Origin: Paraburkholderia sp. SOS3
Lineage (GTDB): Bacteria; Pseudomonadota; Gammaproteobacteria; Burkholderiales; Burkholderiaceae
NCBI RefSeq assembly: GCF_001922345.1
Contig: NZ_CP018811.1
Coordinates: 1,922,001-1,986,000 of the forward strand
Length of the DNA stretch: 64,000 nucleotides
Reading direction: 5' to 3'
Shown here: one piece after another, positions 28,581 to 35,808 of the stretch
Position numbering within the stretch: position 1 is the first letter of the stretch
How the letters are laid out: every line of letters starts with the position of its first letter
Program-made: the position numbers and the translations under genes
Notes under the pieces: generated by a model
Told to the model about the DNA's origin: nothing
What the model saw: only the letters and a program-made list of their open reading frames with translations
Databases searched by the model: none

Positions 28581-30146
28581 TCACGTGGTCTCGAGCAGGT
28601 CGACGCATTCGAGCGGAGAGGTTCTATCAATGACCGCGAGGGCCATATTTGCCTTTGCGACAAGTTCGAGCGGCCTGAGTCCCTGTTCGTAGTGGCCGTG
28701 GGTAATTCGGTCCATGCCTGCTCCAGCGAGCTTGGCGACCGTGCGCAGGCTCGCGTGCAGGGCAACACTGTCCAGCCGGCCGCCATGGAGGATGAGGTTG
28801 CGTTGTCGGTACAGGCGGTGAAACGATTCCGCGATCAGGTCTTTGATCGTCTGTAATTCTGGATATGGGTTCAGCAGCAACTTTTTCATCCGTGCAACGG
28901 CCGCTTGATCCGCGACAGAGGGCATCCGGGGCATCCGATTTTCAAGGATCATTCTGGCCAACACGCGCGACCGTTCCCGGTTTGCCTCGATGCCAGCCAG
29001 TTCTGCACACTCGGCGGGGAAGATTCGCTCTGCGCGTCGCGATAGTGCCGTGAGCTCGGCGCGCGGGAAGGAGCAGGTTACGAGCGTTGCCAGATTGTCC
29101 GCTGCCGAAGCCCTGTCGTTGGGATCGGCAAGCAGGCCTTCGATCGCACCCCAACCTCCCGCTATCGCGGCAGGCGGAGAACTGTCTTCCAGGTGGGCGA
29201 GCAGTTCCAGGGCAGCGTCAACGTCCTGGCTCACATCGCTGGCGAAAATACGGTCGCTTCGAAATAGCTCGCTCACCGCGACGCCGCGCGAATTGGCTTT
29301 CGTGGAGAACTCCCCTGTACTACCCCGCACCCAGACACTGGGGAGGAGGTCGAGCGGTTTGCCCGTGGCGAGCAGGGCTCGGGCCGAATACCGGTCGGAT
29401 TCATTGCGCGCAGCGTTCGCTGCTCCGATTTCATCTCTGGCCGTCACCGTAAGGATCATCGCCGCCGCTGCTCGCACGCCGGTCGTGTCGAAACCATTCT
29501 GTCTTAACCATTCGGTTACAGCCGCCGCTCTCAACCATGGCGTGCGCGCGACATCGTTCAATCTCGGCATGCTTTTGACGGCGATCAGCACTTCAAACGC
29601 GCGAGGCGGGCTCGATCGGATCAGTCCTTGGAGTTCTTCGCAGAGCTCTGCGAGGGTGATGGGCTGAGGTGCGTCGCGTCGGCTCGCGATCCAGTCGTGC
29701 AAAAATCGAGCGGAGAATCCGACATCGAGCAAATGGGCGCCAGCGTGACGGGCAAAGTGTTCGGGTCGGAAATCATCGCTTGCGACGGCGCCTGCCCAGC
29801 GGGACAGGTAATTCGAAGATACACGCTGGCACAGCTCGCGGATGGTGAAATGAGCGACACCCTCCGGCCGCGGAACCTGCCGAACTTGCTCCGTGAGCAG
29901 TTGCTTTTCGGCAGCCGCAAAGGCCGGATGTGTGCCAACGCGCTTCTGCAATGAGGAGGCGATACGCTTGACGGATCCCTCGCTCAGATGCCCCTGCTTC
30001 ATGACCGTGCATGCTTCGAACAGTTCGTCCATGGCTAGCACCGTGCCGATTCCCCAAAGTGACCGGTACCAGTGTTTTTGCTCGGAGAAGAACTCGTGCA
30101 AGCGTGCAAATGCGATCTGCTGAGCTGGATTGACAAGGTTGAGCAT
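28581..30146 (-). CDS. Large accessory protein with C-terminal HEPN-type motif; candidate RNase
   Basis: A 521-residue protein with no family recognised along most of its length. Residues 449-454 read RNLILH, preceded by HRLYRQ and followed by GG; this is the Rx4H pattern (with Asn after Arg) of HEPN RNases, in the form seen in ApeA-like HEPN domains. The rest is predicted helical, with a Trp-rich start (KHWYRSLWGIG) and many Leu/Ala-rich helices; no transmembrane segment is obvious. ATG at 30146 is chosen; the longer frame to 30224 begins within the next intergenic region. HEPN proteins commonly cut RNA in phage defence or toxin systems. No partner nucleotidyltransferase or protease gene is adjacent. 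Confidence 0.75.
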   Translation of the reverse strand: MLNLVNPAQQIAFARLHEFFSEQKHWYRSLWGIGTVLAMDELFEACTVMKQGHLSEGSVKRIASSLQKRVGTHPAFAAAEKQLLTEQVRQVPRPEGVAHFTIRELCQRVSSNYLSRWAGAVASDDFRPEHFARHAGAHLLDVGFSARFLHDWIASRRDAPQPITLAELCEELQGLIRSSPPRAFEVLIAVKSMPRLNDVARTPWLRAAAVTEWLRQNGFDTTGVRAAAAMILTVTARDEIGAANAARNESDRYSARALLATGKPLDLLPSVWVRGSTGEFSTKANSRGVAVSELFRSDRIFASDVSQDVDAALELLAHLEDSSPPAAIAGGWGAIEGLLADPNDRASAADNLATLVTCSFPRAELTALSRRAERIFPAECAELAGIEANRERSRVLARMILENRMPRMPSVADQAAVARMKKLLLNPYPELQTIKDLIAESFHRLYRQRNLILHGGRLDSVALHASLRTVAKLAGAGMDRITHGHYEQGLRPLELVAKANMALAVIDRTSPLECVDLLETT

Positions 30147-30269
30147 GCAATTTAAGATGATGGCTCGGTCAACAGAAGTGTTGATCCATCGTCTAGTGGG
30201 GCGCGACCCGATCGAAAGCGACAATCATAGATTGTTTAATGCGAACGGCTCAAGCCCCCAGTTGTTGAA
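30147..30269. other. Intergenic region with a tRNA-Glu-like 5' fragment
   Basis: The segment CCATCGTCTAGTGG at about 30186-30199 matches the D-arm side of tRNA-Glu genes of this family, but the anticodon and T arms do not follow. It may be a tRNA remnant or chance. The minus-strand promoter of the HEPN gene must also lie here. Confidence 0.35.
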
Positions 30270-30297
30270 AGCCCCGCTATTGGCGGGGCTTTTTTTT
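30270..30297 (+). terminator. Strong Rho-independent terminator
   Basis: AGCCCCGC and GCGGGGCT form a perfect 8-bp stem with a 5-base loop and are followed by seven T. On the plus strand no intact gene precedes it, so it may be the leftover of a lost transcript such as a tRNA. Confidence 0.85.
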
Positions 30298-30320
30298 GCC
30301 TCATCGAATTTGCGCTGACA

Positions 30321-30368
30321 TCACCTGGTGACTGACTGGCGTCGCTCGCGTGTTGATGATGAGAGCAT
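30321..30368 (-). pseudogene. 15-codon stub behind a phage-like leader
   Basis: ATG at 30368 follows a good GGAGACATCGCC ribosome site, but the frame closes after 15 residues (MLSSSTRERRQ and so on). The leader before it looks like those placed ahead of small prophage-derived genes in this lineage. The original gene was probably lost by deletion. Confidence 0.35.
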
Positions 30369-30540
30369 GGCGATGTCTCCGTACGCTGACGGGGCGATGT
30401 GGAGCGTGTGCGTCCGACTGCTGTCGCGGCCTGGTCTGGGGGCCGCAACCAGAAGGGCGGTTAGGCGGAGCCCCATATTGGGTGGGCCTCTGGTGGCCGG
30501 GATTTTCTACCGGGGTTGATGTGTCTTGCGCTCGAAGGTC
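30369..30540 (-). ncRNA. Candidate structured leader RNA (minus strand), phage-type
   Basis: On the minus strand the segment carries several hairpins: CCGG(N9)CCGG around CCGGTAGAAAATCCCGG, AACC(N8)GGTT, and a GGCC/GGGGCC group. It ends in a ribosome site and ATG. The layout resembles leaders found ahead of small orphan genes of prophage origin in Burkholderiaceae. This likeness is from memory and is not proven. No transcription evidence can be seen in sequence alone. Confidence 0.3.
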
Positions 30541-30624
30541 CGCATAGCGCACGAGACGTGCTTATCACTTTGATCGTTACGACGTTGACCGCTGCGGCAG
30601 TTCGCGAGGCCGGTTCTTTGCCGC

Positions 30625-31116
30625 TTACAATCCCGTGCGCGGCTCGAACGGACGCGCCGCATGATGCGCGACTTCCTCGAGATATGGCCTGAGCGCGGCG
30701 CTGAAGATCGTCTTCTGCTGGTCGGAGAGTCCGCTATAGAACGTGAGCCATGCTTTTGCCGATTGCTCGGGTAACGGCGCGTCTTGCGCGACGACGTTTT
30801 CGTGCGCCGCATGTAAAGCGGAAAGATCGAGAATCGGCTGCTGCAGGAGCGTTTCTTCGCGAGCCTGCATTTGATCGGCGTTCATGCGTTCGGCGGCGTG
30901 CGTTTCGCGCATCGCGTCGACGGCGGTCTGCCACTGAACTTCCTGGGTTGCGCTCAGGTTTAACTGGTCGTGCAATTGCCGCAGATTAAACGGGGCGACT
31001 GCAGGCTGTTGGCTGATCGCGCAGCCGGTGGGTTCGGCTTGCGCGTAAGCCTGGCCGACGCTGAACACGAATGCTGTGGCGGCGACCGCAAGAAAGCGCA
31101 TGGTTTGCTTGAACAT
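30625..31116 (-). CDS. Periplasmic Spy/LTXXQ-like protein
   Basis: A 163-residue exported protein. The signal peptide (residues 1-26) ends YAQA. The mature part is mostly helical with two repeats of the LTxxQ kind: LNLSATQEVQWQ (residues about 48-59) and GLSDQQKTIF. This matches Spy/CpxP-like proteins, which act as periplasmic chaperones or metal sensors. AAGGGA lies 7 bases before the ATG at 31116. The isolated position gives no partner. Confidence 0.78.
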   Translation of the reverse strand: MFKQTMRFLAVAATAFVFSVGQAYAQAEPTGCAISQQPAVAPFNLRQLHDQLNLSATQEVQWQTAVDAMRETHAAERMNADQMQAREETLLQQPILDLSALHAAHENVVAQDAPLPEQSAKAWLTFYSGLSDQQKTIFSAALRPYLEEVAHHAARPFEPRTGL

Positions 31117-31326
31117 GATCGAGTCCCTTGTCATTGAAGTTATGGTGCCGGTGGGTGTGCGCGCCGTACGCAGCAGTGTTCGAGTGGATTGGCTGCAGCG
31201 CGTAATGGCATTCTTATCGCGCGGAGTTAGCCGAAAATTAGGCGGCCGGGGCAGGGCGGAGAGGGATGTTGTCGACACGCTGACGCCTGCTGTCTGTCAC
31301 GCCTACGCGAAAACTCTGAAATAAAT

Positions 31327-31356
31327 TTGACGGATTGCAGACGCGTTCAGTACAAT
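31327..31356 (+). promoter_or_regulatory. Promoter of the initiator tRNA
   Basis: TTGACG at 31327-31332 and TACAAT at 31351-31356 are separated by 18 bases. The start point would be near 31363, about 7 bases before the mature tRNA. Confidence 0.78.
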
Positions 31357-31369
31357 CCGTTTCCTCTGA

Positions 31370-31446
31370 CGCGGGGTGGAGCAGTCTGGCAGCTCGTCGG
31401 GCTCATAACCCGAAGGTCACAGGTTCAAATCCTGTCCCCGCAACCA
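31370..31446 (+). tRNA. Initiator tRNA-fMet (CAT)
   Basis: A 77-base tRNA with encoded CCA. The anticodon CAT is in the loop CTCATAA, and the anticodon stem has the three G-C pairs (GGG/CCC) typical of initiator tRNA. C1 is opposite A72 and does not pair, the other hallmark of fMet tRNA. The T loop reads GTTCAAATC. Confidence 0.97.
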
Positions 31447-31867
31447 ACACCTGGTAAGGCGCTTCGTCGGTTTGCGCATCTGTCGAAGATGCCAAATTTT
31501 GTTGTTAGGACAAACCGAGGACAATCGCGGCGCGTTTGACGCAAAGCTACACCGAATCTGGAACCCGCTACGGCGGGTTTTTTGTTGTCCGTTCGTTTCG
31601 TGTAGTCGTTTGTTGTGCCCGTTAACCATCGGGTATCCTGAACAAGTCCGCGGCGTAAGAGATGTCCTATGGGAGTAATCGATCGTGCGGGATTCTTCGG
31701 GACGGCCTCGAATCCGTCTGTAGGGGGATTCATCAAAATGGGTAGGTATTTTCTGAAAAGATATTTGCCCTCGCGTTTTGCCTGCACAAGTGAACACTCC
31801 CGAGCGTGCCGCTCGTATACTCCAGACGCCGCCGAAACATTGGGCGGCGCAGGCTTGGCGGCCTGAC
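31447..31867. other. Region after the tRNA without a recognised gene
   Basis: About 420 bases following the 3' end of tRNA-fMet, a common integration point for islands. It contains a terminator at 31562-31585. No integrase or repeated tRNA end is seen in the window. Open frames are short and unsupported. Confidence 0.45.
31562..31585 (+). terminator. Rho-independent terminator after tRNA-fMet
   Basis: AACCCGC pairs with GCGGGTT around TACG and is followed by a T run and TTG. It is about 115 bases after the tRNA. Confidence 0.82.
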
Positions 31868-32050
31868 TGTGTACCCGCACGCCTGCGCACGCAGGCTGTG
31901 CGCTTGCCTCTGCGCGTCCGCTTTTCCAACGGGCGGGCCGTGGTGGGGAGACCTTCGGGTCTGCCGGTTTGGTACACACTGGTCCGCCAACCCCGTCATC
32001 GTGCCCGCTCACCAATCTCGCCGAATGGTCGCGGGCTTCCCTTTGACAGC
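31868..32050 (+). ncRNA. Candidate structured leader RNA, C4-antisense-like
   Basis: GGCGGGCC (31932-31939) pairs with GGTCCGCC (31981-31988), closing a domain that contains the hairpin AGACC-TTCG-GGTCT (31949-31962). TGTGTACC (31868-31875) can also pair with GGTACACA (31971-31978), which would compete with the outer stem. The ending GGTCCGCCAACCCC is the sort of tail seen in C4-type antisense RNAs of phages. It lies just before a small gene with a strong ribosome site. The C4 identification is tentative. Confidence 0.45.
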
Positions 32051-32062
32051 GGAGGACGCACC

Positions 32063-32380
32063 ATGAGCGAACCCATCAAGAACCTATCCATCGCCGAGCT
32101 TTTGACGCGCAACGCGTCCCTGCACGAAGCGGGAAAATCGGCGCTCGAAGCAATCCAGCGTCACCAGAGCGACCTCCGAATTCTCGGCGCACTCGGGCGC
32201 GCGATCGCATGCGAAGCAACGAACGCGCTCGACCGGCCGCTATTGGCGATTGCGCTCAACGACGCGATCGCTCGCGCAGAAATGGACATTGATAGCGAAG
32301 TCACGGTACTCGAAAGCTGTCTTGGACATGAGGCCGTCGGTGTCGAACGAATCGACGTGTATGCAACCACCCGTCACTGA
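32063..32380 (+). CDS. Small hypothetical protein (105 aa)
   Basis: An uncharacterised 105-residue protein, mostly helical (LSIAELLTRNASLHEAGKSALEAIQ). GCGGAGGACGC gives a strong ribosome site 6 bases before ATG. It lies right behind the structured leader and is followed 18 bases later by another small gene, so the two are probably an operon. No family is recognised. The position behind a phage-like leader suggests an immunity- or prophage-derived origin. Confidence 0.65.
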   Translation: MSEPIKNLSIAELLTRNASLHEAGKSALEAIQRHQSDLRILGALGRAIACEATNALDRPLLAIALNDAIARAEMDIDSEVTVLESCLGHEAVGVERIDVYATTRH

Positions 32381-32398
32381 GCGAACACGAAGACAGCA

Positions 32399-32947
32399 AT
32401 GAAGAAAACGCAATCCTTGAAGAGAGCCTGCAAGCAGTCGCGTACACGTGAACGCTACGCACGGCTCGCAATCTCATCGTTGAATCGCTGCAACCGCTCA
32501 GTCGAACAGTTCCGCGCGATTTCCGCGCTGGTCGCGACGGTCGTGCGTCACCCTGCCGTCACTGACGACGAGCGCCGCGCCGAACATACCGTCCTGTCTT
32601 TGCTGATGGAGACGGTAGAGGCATACGAGCGCGAGGCCGAAATGTATCGCGAACGGGTCGCTGACGTGGCGACGGACGCGCGCAATCTGCCCGGCGCGCG
32701 CGTGAGCGCGGATCAGGCATTGCTGCAAATGGAGACGGCTGAGTTGCCCGTGCGACGCGAGCTGCGCGAAGCGACATCGTGTAAGCGTTCTGCCTGCAAT
32801 TCGCGCTCTCAAACCCGCAAATCAGTCAAAATCCGCTCTGCCAGAAAATCGACGGGCGGCCTTGCCGACCGCGCACTGCGCGCGAGGATGACTTCGAGTT
32901 CCGGGAGCGGCGGCAGACCTTCTGCCTCTCCGGGTTGCACGAGGTGA
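32399..32947 (+). CDS. Small hypothetical protein; C-terminus overlaps the LysR gene
   Basis: A 182-residue open frame. Residues 20-80 resemble the minus-strand protein at 34433-34789 (SVEQFRAISALVATVV against HVEQFTRLAALARAIA), so they are probably paralogues. The first about 125 residues are helical and plausible. The last about 60 become Ser/Arg-rich and overlap the LysR gene by 139 bases on the opposite strand, which suggests that the true end was lost by deletion and the frame now reads on. Start ATG at 32399 has no strong ribosome site but is coupled to the preceding gene. Confidence 0.55.
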   Translation: MKKTQSLKRACKQSRTRERYARLAISSLNRCNRSVEQFRAISALVATVVRHPAVTDDERRAEHTVLSLLMETVEAYEREAEMYRERVADVATDARNLPGARVSADQALLQMETAELPVRRELREATSCKRSACNSRSQTRKSVKIRSARKSTGGLADRALRARMTSSSGSGGRPSASPGCTR

Positions 32948-33666
32948 TTCGGCACGCTGCACCTTGCGAGCGGCGCAACCGCGAGACCCGCTTCGACCAT
33001 GCTGAACAATCCGAGCAAACTCGGACTCTCGTAGGACATCCGGTAGCGAATGCCAGCCTGCTGCAAGGCCGCGGTTGCATGCGCGCGGGCAGCGCTGCCT
33101 TGCTCGAATACCGCGATCGGCAGCGGGCGTTCCTTCCACACCTGCTGCTTGCCGCGTGCCGCCGCGGCCCAGACCATCGGCTCAAAGCGAATGAATTCAC
33201 CGGATACGCCTCGCGCTTTCGTAAAGCAGGCGAGATCTAGCGTATTGTCCTTGAGCAGCGGAACAAGCCCGCTGCTCGGCAGACCGATCACACGGATTTC
33301 CACCCGCGGATGCGCAATCGCGAACTTCCGCAAAACGCTGGGCAGCAGCGACGACGCATAGTCATCGGGCACGCCGATCGTGACGCGCCCGCGCACCTCC
33401 GGACGAACCACGGACGCCCACGCTTCCTCGCGCATAGCGAGCATTTGCCGGCCATAGTCGGCGAGCGTGCGGCCCTCCTGCGTCATGACGACATCGCGCG
33501 TGGTGCGCGTGAAAAGCGGCTTGCCGAGCGTTTGCTCGATTGCCTTGATCTGCATGCTGACCGCCGACGGCGATCGATGCACCGATTGCGCCGCGCCGAC
33601 GAACGAGCCCGTATCCGCCACCGCCACGACCATTTCCAGCACATCGAGATCGAGCTTTTTCATCAT
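32809..33666 (-). CDS. LysR family transcriptional regulator
   Basis: A 285-residue LysR regulator. The N-terminal helix-turn-helix (residues 5-64) reads LDVLEMVVAVADTGSFVGAAQSVHRSPSAVSMQIKAIEQTLG. The effector domain begins near residue 90 (GRVTIGVPDDYASSLLPSVL). It diverges from a LysE-type exporter gene 100 bases away, the classic arrangement in which the LysR regulates the exporter, as LysG with LysE. The effector is unknown but may be an amino acid. GAAAAAG and the ATG at 33666 or 33663 are both possible starts. Confidence 0.93.
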   Translation of the reverse strand: MMKKLDLDVLEMVVAVADTGSFVGAAQSVHRSPSAVSMQIKAIEQTLGKPLFTRTTRDVVMTQEGRTLADYGRQMLAMREEAWASVVRPEVRGRVTIGVPDDYASSLLPSVLRKFAIAHPRVEIRVIGLPSSGLVPLLKDNTLDLACFTKARGVSGEFIRFEPMVWAAAARGKQQVWKERPLPIAVFEQGSAARAHATAALQQAGIRYRMSYESPSLLGLFSMVEAGLAVAPLARCSVPNHLVQPGEAEGLPPLPELEVILARSARSARPPVDFLAERILTDLRV

Positions 33667-33765
33667 TCAGAAAATCTGAGGAATGTGCTCAGTTTAATCC
33701 GTTTTACTTGGGTGTCGATTGGCCGGATACTCACATCGCGATCGATCGCAGTATGGAGAAGCAAA

Positions 33766-34404
33766 ATGGGAACGATGACCGAATTCCTGACCGTCGGCGG
33801 CATGCTGGCTGTGACGCCCGGCCCGAATATGGTCTACGTGATGTCGCGCTCAGTCGGACAAGGCCCGAGGGCAGGGCTGATATCGCTTGGCGGCGTCATG
33901 CTTGGCTATCTGTTCTATATGTTCGGCGCGGCGTTTGGGATTACCGCGCTGTTCGTCGCCATTCCCGGTGCGTGTCGTGTCCTTGCTGCCTGCGGCGCGC
34001 TTTACCTGCTTTATCTCGCGTGGCAGGCTCTGAGGCCAGGTGGCCGCTCGCCATTGCAGATCGCTGAAGTTCAGATTGAAGGACCGCATCGCCTGTTTGC
34101 GATGGGCGCGGCTACTAGTTTGCTGAATCCGAAACTCGCGCTGATTTTTCTGTCGTTGCTGCCGCAATTTATCGATTACCAGACAGGTAGTGTGCTGCGG
34201 CAGTCGCTGGTGCTCGGTGGCGCGCTGATTACCGCATTTGCTTCGGTTAACGCATTGGTTGCCGTGTCGTCGGGCAGCGTCGCGGGATTGATCGCGAGCC
34301 GGCCGCGATGGCTGCTTGCGCAGCGTTGGGTAATGGGCATCATGCTCGGGCTGCTCGGTGCGAAGATGGGTATCGATGCGTGGCATTGGGCTGCGCCGGT
34401 GTAA
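33766..34404 (+). CDS. LysE family translocator
   Basis: A 212-residue membrane protein of the LysE/RhtB family, six hydrophobic helices. The N-terminus FLTVGGMLAVTPGPNMVYVMSRSVGQG and the GATSLLNPKLALIFLSLLPQF block are signatures of this family, which exports amino acids such as Lys, Thr or homoserine. GGAG lies 9 bases before the ATG. It is divergent from the LysR gene that probably controls it. Confidence 0.92.
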   Translation: MGTMTEFLTVGGMLAVTPGPNMVYVMSRSVGQGPRAGLISLGGVMLGYLFYMFGAAFGITALFVAIPGACRVLAACGALYLLYLAWQALRPGGRSPLQIAEVQIEGPHRLFAMGAATSLLNPKLALIFLSLLPQFIDYQTGSVLRQSLVLGGALITAFASVNALVAVSSGSVAGLIASRPRWLLAQRWVMGIMLGLLGAKMGIDAWHWAAPV

Positions 34405-34432
34405 GCGACGCCGTCTCTTCACAGCGCTGCGA

Positions 34433-34789
34433 TCAATGTTTCGTGACTCCTGTGTCCGCCGCATTCTGCGCAGTGCCTTTCCGGGCCGCCATCCGAACCA
34501 TTCTTCCAATCACCTGGCCCGCACGGACACCTCCGAAAAATTCCACGTCCAGCGTCGCATCTAGTTCAGCATGATGGGCAATATTCTCTAAGAGTCCGAT
34601 AAGCGTCATACGGTCTTCAGAAGAGATATGTTCGTCCGCGATTGCGCGAGCCAATGCGGCGAGCCGCGTAAACTGCTCGACATGCCGATGTCCGGCAATG
34701 AGCGCGCTATCGACGATGCGTTCGAGAAGCACAACGCGCGTGTCCTGCTGCGATTGCGTGGCGGTCTGTGGCGATGTGTCGATCGTCAT
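34433..34789 (-). CDS. Small hypothetical protein, paralogue of the 32399 product
   Basis: A 118-residue protein. Residues 25-72 (HVEQFTRLAALARAIADEHISSEDRMTLIGLLENIAHHAE) align with the helical core of the protein at 32399, sharing VEQF, the LA/SALxxxI block and a Leu-rich helix pair. It is otherwise unrecognised. ATG at 34789 is preceded by GGAGATC, a good ribosome site. Together with the 32063-32947 genes it flanks the LysR/LysE pair, suggesting a small accessory cluster. Confidence 0.62.
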   Translation of the reverse strand: MTIDTSPQTATQSQQDTRVVLLERIVDSALIAGHRHVEQFTRLAALARAIADEHISSEDRMTLIGLLENIAHHAELDATLDVEFFGGVRAGQVIGRMVRMAARKGTAQNAADTGVTKH

Positions 34790-34940
34790 CGGCTGATCTC
34801 CTTGGGCTAAATACAGGTACTCACCGCCTGGCGATGGGTGTGGGGCACATGCTTCAACATGCCGACGCAGTATATCTCATCGATACGTGATCCTTATCAA
34901 CCGGTCGATGCAAAAGTAGAAGCCCTGGCTGCCGACGAGT

Positions 34941-35639
34941 CTACCGGTTTTGTATCGCCCAATCCACCGCCGCTTGCGCATGCAGGGCAGTCGTGTCGAA
35001 GACCGGCAACGACGAGTCTTCCTGTTTGATCAGGAGCGTGATCTCCGTGCACCCGAGAATCACGGCCTGGGCGCCTCGTGCGGCCATCGCGTCGATCGCA
35101 TGCTGATAGATGCCGCGTGACGGTGCACCGATCACGCCGTGGCACAGTTCGTCATAGATGATTCGATGGACCTCGCGTCGTCCATCGTCATCGGGAACGA
35201 GCGTATCGAGGCCGAACCGCTCGCGTAATCGCCCTGCGTAGAACGGCTGCTCCATCGTGTATCGCGTGCCAAGCAGGCCGACGCGTTCGATGCCTGCCGC
35301 GCGCAGCGCGGCCGCCGTCGGATCGGCGATATGCAGGAAAGGCACGTCGATCGCGCGTTCGATGGACTCGTACACGCGATGCATCGTATTCGTCGCAAGT
35401 ATCACGATGTCGGCGCCGCCGCGCGCGAGGCGTTGCGCGGCATCGGCCATCTGTTCGCCGAGCCTGTCCCAGGCGCCCGCGCGCTGATCGGCTTCGATCG
35501 AAGCGAAATCCACGCTCAGCATCAGGCTGCGGGCGTTGTGATGGCCGCCAAGCCTTGCCTTCGCATGGCGGTTCAGCAGCCGGTAGTATTCAGCCGATGA
35601 CTCCCAGCTCATGCCACCGATCACGCCAATTGTCTTCAT
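34941..35639 (-). CDS. ygeA: Aspartate/glutamate racemase family, YgeA-type
   Basis: A 232-residue cofactor-independent racemase. The first catalytic site is Thr83 in ATNTMH rather than the Cys of standard aspartate racemases; the second is Cys197 in GCTEI. E. coli YgeA has the same Thr83/Cys197 pair. GGMSWESSAEYY at the start is the YgeA signature. YgeA-type enzymes racemise several amino acids with modest activity; the preferred one here is unknown. ATG at 35639 is the first Met and matches the family start. Confidence 0.9.
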   Translation of the reverse strand: MKTIGVIGGMSWESSAEYYRLLNRHAKARLGGHHNARSLMLSVDFASIEADQRAGAWDRLGEQMADAAQRLARGGADIVILATNTMHRVYESIERAIDVPFLHIADPTAAALRAAGIERVGLLGTRYTMEQPFYAGRLRERFGLDTLVPDDDGRREVHRIIYDELCHGVIGAPSRGIYQHAIDAMAARGAQAVILGCTEITLLIKQEDSSLPVFDTTALHAQAAVDWAIQNR

Positions 35640-35770
35640 CGTCGTTGTGAGCGCCAGTGCGCGTCGTAGTGGTGATCAGCGGCGAGTATAGGCCGCGGCA
35701 GTGCGGTCGCAGCGGTACGGATCGAACGCTTTTCGCCGGTACGCCGGGCGAAAAATTCGTCGTACGTCGC

Positions 35771-35800
35771 TTGATTAAACTACTGTGGTTTTGTACAGTA
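35771..35800 (+). promoter_or_regulatory. SOS promoter with perfect LexA box of dinB
   Basis: TACTGTGGTTTTGTACAGTA at 35781-35800 is a perfect LexA-type palindrome (CTG-N10-CAG with TA flanks). It overlaps a promoter, TTGATT at 35771-35776 and TACAGT at 35794-35799, with a 17-base spacer. LexA bound here would cover the -10. The start point would be near 35806. Confidence 0.9.
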
Positions 35801-35808
35801 TCAACACT

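Noticed and set aside
31370..31900. Integrase attachment site at the tRNA-fMet 3' end
   Set aside because: No second copy of the tRNA end and no integrase gene are seen in the window, so an att site cannot be claimed.
35785..35808. GTG at 35785 as dinB start
   Set aside because: It lies inside the LexA box and before the predicted transcription start.
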